In this document: piece by piece, positions 26,574 to 35,181 of the stretch
Numbering within the stretch: the stretch's first letter is position 1
How the letters are laid out: each line of letters begins with the position of its first letter
Assembly (NCBI RefSeq): GCF_011039085.1
Contig: NZ_JAAKEI010000006.1
Location: forward strand, 1-64,000
DNA: 64,000 bases
Direction of reading: 5' to 3'
From: Desulfovibrio sp. ZJ369
Lineage (GTDB): Bacteria > Desulfobacterota > Desulfovibrionia > Desulfovibrionales > Desulfovibrionaceae
Program-made: the position numbers and the translations under genes
Notes under the pieces: model-generated
What the model was told of the DNA's origin: nothing
What the model saw: the letters and a program-made list of their open reading frames with translations, nothing else
The model's database searches: none

Positions 26574-26714
26574 GCCGAATTTCCGGGGTGGTTGAAGGCT
26601 GTCGCAATCGCCGGGCGCGCCCGGCGGAACCGGGGCTTTGCCGTGAGGCCAATCGCGGCACATGCCGCGGTGATAGCCGATGCGGCCCATGCGCAGGGCC
26701 AGTGGAGTGCCCAT
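26531..26714. repeat. Partial duplication of the mqnA 5' end
   Basis: The first 43 bases of mqnA (26531-26573) recur at 26672-26714 with about four changes, 141 bp (47 codons, in frame) apart. The upstream copy continues with unrelated sequence after 14 codons. Confidence 0.75.
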
Positions 26715-26726
26715 GCCGCTTTGCCC

Positions 26727-27869
26727 TCAGACTGCGGGCTGCGGCTCCACCGGCGCATAGTTCATGGTGCGCTGCACAGGCGTAAAGCCCGCGGCGCGGA
26801 TCACTTTGTGAATGTCCGCCCGGCTCATGCTGTAGGACACGCCCGCGGCTGCGACCACGTTTTCCTCAATCATCAGGGAGCCGAAATCGTTGGCGCCGTA
26901 AAACAGGGCCAGTTGGGCAATCTCAGGGCCCATGGTCACCCAGGAGGCCTGAATGTTGGGCACGTTGTCCAGCACCAGGCGCGATACGGCCAGAAGCCGC
27001 AGGTAGGCCGGAGCGGGCAGAGGAGCGCAATGAATGCGGGTGTGCGCGGGCTGGAAGGTCCAGGGGATGAAGGCCGTGAAGCCGTGGGTGCGATCCTGCA
27101 CGGCGCGCACGGCAAAGAGGTGATCCAAACGGTGGCCCGGTTCCTCCTCATGGCCGAACATCATGGTCGCCGTGGTGCGCAGGCCCAGTTTATGCGCCTC
27201 TTCCATGACCATCAGCCATTGATCCGCGGAACATTTGTTGGGCGAGACGCGCGCGCGCACTTCGTTGTGCAGAATCTCGGCCCCGCCGCCGGGCAGGGAA
27301 TGCAGGCCCGCATCCTTCAGGCGGCGCAGCACTTCGGGCACGGAAAGGCCGAATTTTTGCGACCAGAAAAATATTTCGGGCGGGGAAAAGGCATGGATAT
27401 GCAGCCCGGGCCAGTTTTCGCGCAGCCAGCGCAGCAGATCCTCATACCATTCCAGAGGCAAATCCGGGTGATGCCCTCCTTGCAGGAGGATCTGCGTGCC
27501 GCCCAGGCGCAGGGTTTCCTCCACTTTGGCGGCCATTTCCTCGCGGCTGATCAGATAGCCGTCCTTATGGCCCGGCGGCCGGAAAAATGCGCAGAAGCGG
27601 CAGCCGCAGACGCAGACGTTGGAATAATTGATGTTGCGATCGCCCACATAGGTAACCACGGGTTCGGGATGCAGGCGCAGCCGCAGACCGTGAGCCAGGG
27701 CGGCCAGGGTGTGCAGGCTTGCCTGGTAATACAGGGTTTCGGCGGCCGCGCGGTCAAGGCGCGCCGGGGCCGCTGAGCCTGTGTCGCCTATGCGGGCGGC
27801 CAGCGCGGCAGCCTCGCGCACGGCGGGGCTTTCTTCAAAAGGGCTGTGGGCAGGGGCAAATGTGGCCAT
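26727..27869 (-). CDS. mqnC: Cyclic dehypoxanthinyl futalosine synthase MqnC
   Basis: 380 residues, radical-SAM enzyme of the futalosine pathway. The cluster motif is CVCGCRFCAFFR (CxxxCxxC, ~residues 84-95). GGTQILLQGGHHPDLPLEWYEDLL is typical of MqnC, as is SLPGGGAEIL. It cyclises dehypoxanthine futalosine. Its ATG overlaps the mqnE stop (TGATG) with GGAGGTG upstream; mqnA follows. The order mqnE-mqnC-mqnA makes one operon. Confidence 0.93.
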   Translation of the reverse strand: MATFAPAHSPFEESPAVREAAALAARIGDTGSAAPARLDRAAAETLYYQASLHTLAALAHGLRLRLHPEPVVTYVGDRNINYSNVCVCGCRFCAFFRPPGHKDGYLISREEMAAKVEETLRLGGTQILLQGGHHPDLPLEWYEDLLRWLRENWPGLHIHAFSPPEIFFWSQKFGLSVPEVLRRLKDAGLHSLPGGGAEILHNEVRARVSPNKCSADQWLMVMEEAHKLGLRTTATMMFGHEEEPGHRLDHLFAVRAVQDRTHGFTAFIPWTFQPAHTRIHCAPLPAPAYLRLLAVSRLVLDNVPNIQASWVTMGPEIAQLALFYGANDFGSLMIEENVVAAAGVSYSMSRADIHKVIRAAGFTPVQRTMNYAPVEPQPAV

Positions 27870-29014
27870 CAGCGCACCTCCGCACTGTTCCGGCCGTCAG
27901 AAGGCAGGGTTTCAAAAACCGCGTTGCGTCGCACAGGCTCAAAGCCGGACTCGCTGATCATGCTTTCCAGCTCGTTGATGGTCAGGCCCTGGCTGGACTG
28001 AGCCCCGGCCATGTGGCCGATGTGTTCCTCCACAATGGTGCCGTCCAGATCGTCGGCCCCGTACCACAGGGCGGTCTGGGCCAGTTTGGGGCCCAGCATG
28101 ATCCAGTAGGCCTTGATATGCGGGATGTTGTCCAGCAGCAGGCGGGAGACGGCCACGGTGCGCAGTTGATCCAGCCCGCGCTGCGGGCCGAGACGCTCGT
28201 CCGGCAGCTTGAGCCTGCTGTTTTCAGTCAGAAAGGGCAGGGGGATGAAACAGGTGAAGCCGCCGCTCTTATCCTGCTGATCGCGCAGGCGGCACAAATG
28301 ATCCACGCGCTGGGCCGCGTTTTCCAGGTGGCCGAAAAGCATGGTGCAGTTGGTTTTGATGCCCAGGCCGTGCGCTTCGCCGGAAATGCGCAGCCAGGCC
28401 GCGGCGTCGGCCTTGTGCGGGCAGAGCCGCGGGCGCAGCTCCTCGTCGAAAATTTCCGCGCCGCCGCCGGGCAGCATCGTCAGGCCAGCGGCCTTGAGCC
28501 GTTGGAGCACTTCCAGGCTGCTGATGCCCTCCAGTCGGGCGAAATGCTCGATTTCCACGGGCGTGAAAGCTTTGATCGGCAATGTGGGGTTAACGGCCCG
28601 CACCGCGCGCAGCACGTCCTCGAACCATTCTAGGCGCAAGCCCGGATGGCAGCCGCCCACAATATGCAGTTCGTCCAGGCGCAGGGAGCTTTGATCCGCA
28701 GTTTTCAGCCGGGCGAGAATGTCCTCCCTGCTCAGGACGAACGCGCCGGGCTCGTTTGCCGCGTCGCGGCGGAAAGCGCAGAAAACGCAGCCGTTCACGC
28801 AGACATTGGTATAGTTGATCTGACGGTTGACCACATAAAAGGCCTTGCGCCCGTGCAGACGGCAGCGCGCATGCAGCGCCAGGGCTCCCACGGCGGTGAT
28901 GTCCGGGCAGTCGAACAGGGCCAGGCCGTCATCGAAGCTCAGGCGGCGGCCGTCGAGCACTTTTTCATGGATGGACGAAAGGCCCAGATCGGCGTAGTAT
29001 GCGGCGTCAAGCAT
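27869..29014 (-). CDS. mqnE: Aminofutalosine synthase MqnE
   Basis: 381 residues, radical-SAM enzyme that joins the MqnA product to the adenosyl group of SAM. Cluster motif CVNGCVFCAFRR (~72-83). ELHIVGGCHPGLRLEWFED, IKAFTPVEI and YGADDLDGTIVEEHIGHMAG are characteristic of MqnE and separate it from the neighbouring MqnC. First gene of the minus-strand mqn operon; mqnD lies divergently 460 bp away. Confidence 0.93.
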   Translation of the reverse strand: MLDAAYYADLGLSSIHEKVLDGRRLSFDDGLALFDCPDITAVGALALHARCRLHGRKAFYVVNRQINYTNVCVNGCVFCAFRRDAANEPGAFVLSREDILARLKTADQSSLRLDELHIVGGCHPGLRLEWFEDVLRAVRAVNPTLPIKAFTPVEIEHFARLEGISSLEVLQRLKAAGLTMLPGGGAEIFDEELRPRLCPHKADAAAWLRISGEAHGLGIKTNCTMLFGHLENAAQRVDHLCRLRDQQDKSGGFTCFIPLPFLTENSRLKLPDERLGPQRGLDQLRTVAVSRLLLDNIPHIKAYWIMLGPKLAQTALWYGADDLDGTIVEEHIGHMAGAQSSQGLTINELESMISESGFEPVRRNAVFETLPSDGRNSAEVR

Positions 29015-29142
29015 GGCAATGTCCTATGCGTCTATGGCGGCCGGAAATGAAGGATATGCGGGGCAATTCTCCGGCAAAACGCGCTCGCGGCTCCGGCCCT
29101 GGCGCAAGGCCGCCGCACCGGGCGGCGCCATGCCCGCCGTTA

Positions 29143-29178
29143 CGCGCCGGAGCGAGCGTTTCAAAAACACTATGCTCC
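29143..29178. repeat. GGAGCATAGTG repeat family, copy 1 (inverted)
   Basis: On the minus strand it reads GGAGCATAGTG, then TTTTGAAACGCTCGCTCCGG, matching 33414-33445 with few changes. Confidence 0.6.
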
Positions 29179-29236
29179 AGGACGCGCAGGATGCGCCGGA
29201 ATCGCCCGCTTCCCGCACGGCAAGTGAACCCGGCTG

Positions 29237-29375
29237 GAGCATTTTCACTTTGAAAATGCTCTGCTGACGCGAAAGCGGCAGCCGCCGCAACGCGGCGTAC
29301 ATTCAGGCGAAAACCGCGTTTTTCGCCTGAATGCCACCTTTGACTTTCATAAAAAGTCAAAGGTAATCTGCTCTA
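29237..29375. repeat. 139-bp composite repeat, copy 2
   Basis: By eye identical to 9388-9526 over all 139 bases, same orientation. Here the left end is preceded by CTG instead of TA, while the right end GCTC is followed by TA. Confidence 0.9.
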
Positions 29376-29477
29376 AGACGTATGGCGCGGCGCGCGCGTT
29401 TCGCGGAGCGTGGTTTTTGAAAGAGCGCAGTGGGCAGACTATGCCCGTCCGGCGTCTCCTGTCAATGTGAGGAAACT

Positions 29478-30323
29478 ATGGCTGTCTCTCTGCCCGGTTC
29501 ATTGTCGCTGGGGCTTTCGCCCTGTCCCAACGATACCTGTATTTTTCATGCCCTGCTGCATGGCCTGATTCCCGCCCCGGCCGCCATTCGGCCGTATCTG
29601 GCCGATGTGGAGCGACTCAACTCGCTGGCCCGGCAAAAGAAACTGGATGTGACGAAAATGTCTCTGGGCGCGGCCGCGCAAATCATGGATGACTATGCCC
29701 TGCTGGCATCCGGCGCGGCCCTGGGCTGGGGCTGCGGCCCTCTGGTGGTGGCCCGCGAGGCTTTGCCGCCCGAAGCCTGGCGCACGGCACGAGTGGCCGT
29801 GCCCGGTCTCCTGACCACGGCCAATCTCCTGCTTACCTTGCACGGCGGCTTTCAGGGACCGAGGCAGGAAATGCTCTTCAGCCAGGTCATGCCCGCGGTG
29901 GCGCGCGGCGATGCGGATCTGGGCGTGATCATCCACGAGGGGCGCTTCACCTTTGAGCGCATGGGGCTGGTAAAGCTTCTGGATCTCGGCCAGTGGTGGG
30001 AAGGAGCCTTTCATCTGCCCCTGCCCCTGGGAGCCATTGCCGTGCGCCGGGATCTGCCCTTGCAGACGGCGCGCGCCATGCAGGCCGCCATTGCCGACAG
30101 CCTGGCCTATGCGCGCGCGCATCCGGAGGCTTGCAAAGACTTTGTGCGCTCCCACGCCCAGGAAATGGAAGACAGCGTGATCAGGGCGCATATTGAAACC
30201 TTTGTCACCGATTTCAGCCTGGATCTGGGAGAGGCGGGGCGCAGGGCCATTGAGGCGCTGGTAAGTCGGGCCGCGGCCCTGCTCGGACGCGAGCTGCCCG
30301 CGCGGGGCCTTTTTCTGGAGTAA
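29478..30323 (+). CDS. mqnD: 1,4-dihydroxy-6-naphthoate synthase MqnD
   Basis: 281 residues. Converts cyclic de-hypoxanthine futalosine to 1,4-dihydroxy-6-naphthoate, completing the futalosine branch present in this window. SLGLSPCPNDTCIFHALLHG at the N-terminus, DVTKMSLGAAAQIMDDYALL and DLGVIIHEGRFTF are diagnostic. Start at 29478 with GTGAGGAA upstream. The MATE gene follows after 80 bp in the same direction. Confidence 0.94.
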   Translation: MAVSLPGSLSLGLSPCPNDTCIFHALLHGLIPAPAAIRPYLADVERLNSLARQKKLDVTKMSLGAAAQIMDDYALLASGAALGWGCGPLVVAREALPPEAWRTARVAVPGLLTTANLLLTLHGGFQGPRQEMLFSQVMPAVARGDADLGVIIHEGRFTFERMGLVKLLDLGQWWEGAFHLPLPLGAIAVRRDLPLQTARAMQAAIADSLAYARAHPEACKDFVRSHAQEMEDSVIRAHIETFVTDFSLDLGEAGRRAIEALVSRAAALLGRELPARGLFLE

Positions 30324-30403
30324 AGGTTCCGCGCCGGTCCATGTTCCCGGCGAGGCCGCCGCAGTCCGATTTGCAAGCCCGACGCCTCGCATCAGGATAT
30401 TCT

Positions 30404-31825
30404 ATGATCCGATCTTTCTTTTCCTGGGCCGAAGCCCGGCGTTTTTACGCCATTGGCCTGCCCATCTTCATTGCCCAGCTTTCGCAGACCGGCATGAATT
30501 TCGCGGATACGGCCATGACCGGCCAGTACAATGCCGAGGACATGGCCGCCGTGGCCGTGGCCGGTTCGGTGTGGGCTCCGGCCGCGCTTCTGGGCATAGG
30601 CTGCCTTTTGGCCCTGCCGCCTCTCAGCGCGCAGATGGTGGGCGGGGGGCAGCGCGAGGGCGCTGCGCACCTGCTGCGCCAGGGCCTGTGGCTGACCCTG
30701 GGCATGAGCCTTCTGCTGATGACTTTTTTTTACGTCATTTCCTGGCGGCTGGAATCCTTTGGCCTGACGCCGGAGCTGGCCCGTCTGGCCGGGGGATACT
30801 TGCGCGCCATGCTCTGGGGCTTGCCGGGCTTTATGTTTTTTGTGAACCAACGCAGCTTTCTGGAGGGCTTTTCGCGCACCCGCCCGGCCATGATCATCGG
30901 CATGCTCGGGCTGGCGCTCAATATTCCCTGCAATTATGTGCTGATTTACGGCAAGTGCGGTCTGCCCGCCCTGGGCGCGGTGGGCTGCGGCGTGGCCACG
31001 GCCCTTTGCTATTGGTTCATGGCTCTGGCTATGCTCTATTATCTGCGCCGCGACCCGCAGTACCGGGATTTGCGGCCGCTTTTCGCCCCCCTGTTTTTCC
31101 GTCGCGGGCTTTCCGGCCGGCGGCTTCAGGAACCGCGTTTTGACGGCGCTCTGGCGCTGCGCGTCCTGCGCATCGGGCTGCCCGGCGCGCTGGCGCTGTT
31201 TTTTGAGGTTTCGCTCTTTGCCCTGAGCGCCATTTTGCTGGCTCCCCTGGGCACGGTGATGGTGGCCGGGCATCAGATCGTCATGAACTTCAGCGCCCTG
31301 GTTTTCATGATTCCCCTGGCAGTGGGCATGACCGCCACCATCCGGGTGGGGCATTACCTGGGCGCGGGAAAGGTGGCGCGCGCCCGCCTGGCGGCCCGCA
31401 CGGCCCTGGCGCTCAGCGTGGTTTTTGCCTTGCTCATCGCGCTCTGCGCCATTGTCTTTCGCCACGGCATCGTGCTGATTTACAATGATGATCCCGCCGT
31501 TACCGCTCTGGCCATGCATCTTTTGTTCTATGTGGCGGCCTATCAACTGGTGGACGGCCTGCAGATGGCGGGCATCGGCATATTGCGCGGCCACAACGAC
31601 ACCCGGATTATCTCCGCGATCTGCTTTCTTGCCTACTGGGTCATCGGCCTGCCCCTGGGCTATGCCCTGGCGCGCACCGATATATTCGGGCCGCCCCGGG
31701 GCGCGGAGGGCTTTTGGATCGCCTACATTTTCGCGCTGGGCTTCGGAGCCGCCTGTTACCTTTGGCGTGTGCGTTTTTTGCACGGGCTGGGCGATGCGGA
31801 GGCGCTGGCGCGCGTGCGGCGCTGA
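30404..31825 (+). CDS. MATE family multidrug efflux transporter
   Basis: 473 residues, about 12 TM helices, inner membrane. The N-terminal IFIAQLSQTGMNFADTAMTGQYNAEDMAAVAVAG is the conserved first helix pair of the NorM type, and the second half repeats it (ALFFEVSLFALSAILLAPLGTVMVAGHQIV). It exports cationic drugs by Na+ or H+ antiport; substrates are unknown. Start at 30404 after AGGATATTCT. Confidence 0.93.
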   Translation: MIRSFFSWAEARRFYAIGLPIFIAQLSQTGMNFADTAMTGQYNAEDMAAVAVAGSVWAPAALLGIGCLLALPPLSAQMVGGGQREGAAHLLRQGLWLTLGMSLLLMTFFYVISWRLESFGLTPELARLAGGYLRAMLWGLPGFMFFVNQRSFLEGFSRTRPAMIIGMLGLALNIPCNYVLIYGKCGLPALGAVGCGVATALCYWFMALAMLYYLRRDPQYRDLRPLFAPLFFRRGLSGRRLQEPRFDGALALRVLRIGLPGALALFFEVSLFALSAILLAPLGTVMVAGHQIVMNFSALVFMIPLAVGMTATIRVGHYLGAGKVARARLAARTALALSVVFALLIALCAIVFRHGIVLIYNDDPAVTALAMHLLFYVAAYQLVDGLQMAGIGILRGHNDTRIISAICFLAYWVIGLPLGYALARTDIFGPPRGAEGFWIAYIFALGFGAACYLWRVRFLHGLGDAEALARVRR

Positions 31826-31877
31826 AACAGAAGAGACAGGGCAGGGAAGGCCCGGCGGGTGTGCGGGTGCGGCCGGT

Positions 31878-33380
31878 CTATTTGTCTCTGCGGACAAGCT
31901 TCCAGGTGCATTTCATGACCGAGAGCAGTTCGTTGAGCCTCGGTTTGCCGGTGAAGAGCTTACTGGTGGCTTCAGTTTCGCTAAGGGGCTCCACTACAGG
32001 CAGGCGGCTTGCGGAATCCCGGACCGATCCGCGGGGTGAAGCCGCAGCGTCTTCGTCCAGAGGCATGAGCGCGGGTCGGTCGCCGTCCTGCGGGCTGACC
32101 ACGCCGCTGACCGTAACACGGCTTGTGCGCGCCCGGCCCGCCAGAGCGGTCAGCGCCGATGGCGCGCCTGTTTCCGGCGCAGTGCCGCGCGGTTCTGTTT
32201 TTTCTTCCCCGGTCGGTTCTTTGGCCTGTTCCGCGCCAGAGTCCGCGCTTTCCTGCGCGGCTCCCTCCTGCATTTCCCTCTGCCGGGCCATGCGGCGGGA
32301 AACGCTCCACTGGCGTTCGGCTGCGGCCTCACGCCGTCGGGCCTCCTGCTGCCGGATCAATTCGTCGAGGCACGTCCGGATGTCGCTGCCGAGCCTGTCC
32401 CCTTGCGCTCCCAGAGCCCGTCCCAGGCTCCTTTCCAGTTGGCGCAGCATGTGCTCCGGTTCCTCGGAGGTCAGGCAGGTCTGCGCTATTTTGTCGCAGA
32501 GCTGGCTTTTTGAGGTGACTTCAAAACCTTGCGCCAGAATTTCGGCGGCCTCGTCGTACAGACCCTGGCGCATGAGCTGCCGGGCTTCAGCCAGAAAGGG
32601 GCTTTTAGCGCCGGGATCTTCCTGGAGCACGCGCGCGTGGACGGCGCGGGCGCGACGCCAGTGTCCGGCGCGCACAAAGGTGGCCGCTGCCTGCGCAAGA
32701 CAGGCGCGGTAGCGCGTCAGATCACCCTTGCCCTTCCAGGCCACGGCCATGCCGAGTTCAGCCTCGCCCTTGATCTGGGCATCGCGCAGGGCCCGCTGAA
32801 AAGCGTTGATGGCGTTGTTCCAGCGCTGTTGCTGCAGGTCTTGCATACCCACGCGGAAATAATCTTCCGGCTGGCGCACCGGCTTGAGAAGCAGGCCGTA
32901 TGTGTCCAGCGCGGCGTCAAAAGCCTTGGTGTCCGTATAGCGCGCGGCTTTCTGCAGTTGCGGGAGGCGTTTTGGGGAGACCTCCAGCACGGCCAGGGTG
33001 GCTTTGAGATCCGTCACTGAATAGGGGCGGCCGAGCAGGGCGCTGGCGCCGCAGCCCAGGGTTTTGAGCTGCTCCACTTCGCTGTCGCTGGGCAGAATCA
33101 GCAAAACGGGCATGGCCAGCAGGCGGGGGTGCAGCCGCAAAATGGCGCAGAACCGCTCGCCGTCCATATCCTCCAGCTTTTGGGCGCAGACGATCACATC
33201 GGGCTGAAGGCCGCCGGGGTTGGGGGCCAGGCCCGCCAGAATCCGCGCGGCTGCTATGCCTGAAGTCATGACCTGGATCTGGGTCACGCCCACTTCACGC
33301 AGGGCGCGCCGATCAAGAGCGGCAAGCGATTCGCTTTCGCTGAGCAGCAGGACGCTTGGCAAGCTGGGCTGAAGGGTCAT
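31878..33380 (-). CDS. Pseudo-receiver domain protein with TPR-like region
   Basis: 500 residues. Residues 1-~125 have the CheY-like receiver fold (SVLLLSESESLAALDRRALREVGV; PVLLILPSDSE; LLGRPYSVTDL), but the phosphoacceptor Asp is replaced (PDVIVCAQKLEDMDG) and the conserved Lys is Arg. It is therefore unlikely to be phosphorylated in the usual way. Residues ~150-320 are helical repeats like TPRs (RWNNAINAFQRALRDAQIKGEAELGMAVAWKGKG). The C-terminal ~150 residues are low complexity, Glu/Arg- and Ala/Thr-rich. Start at 33380 has AAGGAAG upstream. Role unknown. Confidence 0.8.
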   Translation of the reverse strand: MTLQPSLPSVLLLSESESLAALDRRALREVGVTQIQVMTSGIAAARILAGLAPNPGGLQPDVIVCAQKLEDMDGERFCAILRLHPRLLAMPVLLILPSDSEVEQLKTLGCGASALLGRPYSVTDLKATLAVLEVSPKRLPQLQKAARYTDTKAFDAALDTYGLLLKPVRQPEDYFRVGMQDLQQQRWNNAINAFQRALRDAQIKGEAELGMAVAWKGKGDLTRYRACLAQAAATFVRAGHWRRARAVHARVLQEDPGAKSPFLAEARQLMRQGLYDEAAEILAQGFEVTSKSQLCDKIAQTCLTSEEPEHMLRQLERSLGRALGAQGDRLGSDIRTCLDELIRQQEARRREAAAERQWSVSRRMARQREMQEGAAQESADSGAEQAKEPTGEEKTEPRGTAPETGAPSALTALAGRARTSRVTVSGVVSPQDGDRPALMPLDEDAAASPRGSVRDSASRLPVVEPLSETEATSKLFTGKPRLNELLSVMKCTWKLVRRDK

Positions 33381-33413
33381 GAGCTGCGCTTCCTTACGGA
33401 AAAAGCCGCAGCA

Positions 33414-33452
33414 CTGGAGCATAGTGCTTGTGAAACGCTCGCTCCGGCGCTT
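33414..33452. repeat. GGAGCATAGTG repeat family, copy 2
   Basis: Reads GGAGCATAGTG, then TTGTGAAACGCTCGCTCCGG and CGCTTC. Matches 29143-29178 on the opposite strand. Confidence 0.6.
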
Positions 33453-33543
33453 CACGGCGCAAGTACATTTCCTCTGCTGTCGTCATCCGCAAGGCGGCAC
33501 AGCCGCCAACGGCTGACGCGCGCGGGCATGGCTTCGCCCTGCC

Positions 33544-33578
33544 AGAGCGTTGCGCTGATTTCATGAGCAAAACGCTCT
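33544..33578. repeat. TA-GAGC family palindrome
   Basis: Arms AGAGCGTT (33544-33551) and AACGCTCT (33571-33578). The flanks are CC and GC, not TA, so the ends have drifted. Confidence 0.7.
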
Positions 33579-33833
33579 GCGGGTTGTTTCCAAATTGAGG
33601 AGTTTTGCCCTTGCAGCAAGGAAAGCAGGCTTTTTGCGAAAGGAGTGTACTCCCAATGGTACTCGACTGGAGCAAAAAACGCAGCCTGACAAAGGTGGAA
33701 GGCAAAAGAACCAATTGAGAAACAGCCCCTGGGGCGATCCGCCGGACGCTGCGGCTTTCTTTTTTCACATACTATAATGCCTGTTACGGACATCAGCAAG
33801 TGCGGACGTTGCCGCCCGGCGTGGAAGGGGGAG

Positions 33834-34244
33834 CTATTTGGCAAAGGGCAGGATTCGCGCCTGGCGCAGAGCCAGCCCGGAATCCGCGTGGCCGCCGGAA
33901 TCGCGCGGGCTTCCGGCATAGCTTGAATCGCAATACGGGCAGCGCAATTGGCTGCCGGTTTTTTCCAGCCGGATCAGGGCGCCTTCGCTCTCATAGCAGT
34001 GGGTGCAGAACGGGCCCTGTTTGGCCCCGGCGGTCTTGAGCCAGTAAAAGCCGTTCTCCGCATAAAGATTTCGGGAAAGATAGAAGATATCTTCAAAGGT
34101 CTGAAGGCGGACTTTAAGCATGCTCATTTCGTCGCGCAACGCAATGCAACGGGATTGCAGCTCCATGAGCAGACGACGCGCTCTTTCCGGCTGGCCCGAG
34201 GCAAAGAGATCGTTAATTTCTTTAAAGCGTCTATAGTCGAGCAT
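33834..34244 (-). CDS. Small coiled-coil/zinc-ribbon protein, unknown function
   Basis: 136 residues. The N-terminal ~60 residues are helical with a likely coiled coil (ERARRLLMELQSRCIALRDEMSMLKVRLQTFEDI). Four Cys follow in two pairs, CTHCYE (~79-84) and CPYCDSSY (~102-109), a probable zinc ribbon. The start at 34244 is chosen as the Met with GGA at a fair distance; Met codons at 34256 and 34292 are alternatives. Not recognised as a named family. Stands alone. Confidence 0.65.
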   Translation of the reverse strand: MLDYRRFKEINDLFASGQPERARRLLMELQSRCIALRDEMSMLKVRLQTFEDIFYLSRNLYAENGFYWLKTAGAKQGPFCTHCYESEGALIRLEKTGSQLRCPYCDSSYAGSPRDSGGHADSGLALRQARILPFAK

Positions 34245-34563
34245 GGTTTTTTCCATCCGTGTTATGTCCAGCCTATCGGAATGCCCGGGCAAACCTTTAG
34301 GGCATATATAAACAACTGTAGTAAAATCGAAAAAAAATAATTAGTGATTATAATAGGTTAAAAATGAAAAAAATTCTAGAAAACTCCTGGAGTCTTTTCT
34401 TGTGATCGGCACGGCTTTCCACGGCAGCCGACGCGGCAAAGTTTATGAGTCGGCAGGAAATTTTTTGAGGGGGAGAAGAGAAAGCATACCGGGAGGAAGT
34501 GCCGCCTTTGACTTTCATAAAAAGTCAAAGATAATCTGCTCTGGAGGCCGCAAGGGCGTGGCC
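34245..34563. other. AT-rich intergenic region with truncated repeat
   Basis: 319 bp. 34310-34380 is very AT-rich and could hold the promoter of the minus-strand zinc-ribbon gene. A 13-codon frame starting ATGAAAAAA at 34363 has no support as a gene. The truncated repeat at 34505-34542 lies just beyond the DUF151 stop. Confidence 0.4.
34505..34542. repeat. Truncated copy of the 139-bp repeat
   Basis: The right-hand ~38 bases of the 139-bp element (CTTTGACTTT hairpin and CTGCTCT end) with one change. It lies downstream of the DUF151 gene, where it may terminate transcription. Confidence 0.7.
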
Positions 34564-35181
34564 TTACATCTTGCGGCGGGAAATGGGATCCAGGGAGCGC
34601 AGCAGCTCACGGAAGCGCTCTTCCTCCTCGCGCGCGTTGCCCTGCGGCAAAACACCTTCACGGGTCAGGACGCCGCTCAGCCGCTCAACTTCTTTTTGCG
34701 CGTCGGCCTTGCGCATCATATCCGTGGCCGCATCCGCGGCAGGGATCGGCAGCGCCTTGTCCGATATGCGGCGGCTGACCCTGTCCTGAGCCTCGGCCGA
34801 GCGGCGCAACACGTCCTCATTGACCAGAATGCGGGCCTTGGCGCGCAAAGCCAGCGCAATGGCGTCCGAAGGGCGGCAGTCCACGCGGACAACGCCTTCA
34901 GGGCCGTTCAAAATCAGCAGGGCGTAATATACGCCGTCTTTGAGCTCGGTAATCTCCACGCGCGGCAATTCGGTTTTGAGAGCCTTGATGCTCATCAGCA
35001 GCAAATCGTGCGTCAGGGGGCGGGGAAGATTCTCATTGTTCAGCACCAGGGAAACGGTCATGGCTTCCATGGCCCCTACCCAGATGGGCAGCAGCGTATC
35101 GCCGCCGTTCTCACCCAGGATGACAATGGGCGTTTTGGTCTGGGGATCAATGGTCAGGCCCAGCACGCGCATCTCTACCAT
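34564..35181 (-). CDS. Bifunctional nuclease family protein (DUF151)
   Basis: 205 residues. The N-terminal ~130 residues are the DUF151/BFN domain: VLGLTIDPQTKTPIVILGENGGDTLLPIWVGAMEA, RPLTHDLLLMSIKALKTEL and VDCRPSDAIALALRAKARI. Plant and bacterial members are reported as dual RNase/DNases. The C-terminal ~65 residues are charged and helical. It overlaps the miaB stop by 7 bases, so the two are co-translated. Confidence 0.9.
   Translation of the reverse strand: MVEMRVLGLTIDPQTKTPIVILGENGGDTLLPIWVGAMEAMTVSLVLNNENLPRPLTHDLLLMSIKALKTELPRVEITELKDGVYYALLILNGPEGVVRVDCRPSDAIALALRAKARILVNEDVLRRSAEAQDRVSRRISDKALPIPAADAATDMMRKADAQKEVERLSGVLTREGVLPQGNAREEEERFRELLRSLDPISRRKM

Larger units (their letters stand above)
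29015..29477. other. Divergent region mqnE / mqnD, largely repeats
   Basis: 463 bp holding a copy of the GGAGCATAGTG repeat (29143-29178, inverted) and the second copy of the 139-bp repeat (29237-29375). Little room is left for promoters: 29015-29140 for mqnE and 29376-29477 for mqnD. Confidence 0.6.
33381..33833. other. Repeat-bearing intergenic region
   Basis: 453 bp with a GGAGCATAGTG-family repeat (33414-33452) and a TA-GAGC palindrome (33544-33578). No convincing gene. Confidence 0.5.

Noticed and set aside
34363-34404. 13-codon leader peptide frame (MKKILENSW...)
   Set aside because: No gene follows on the plus strand, and there is no attenuator or clear ribosome-binding site.
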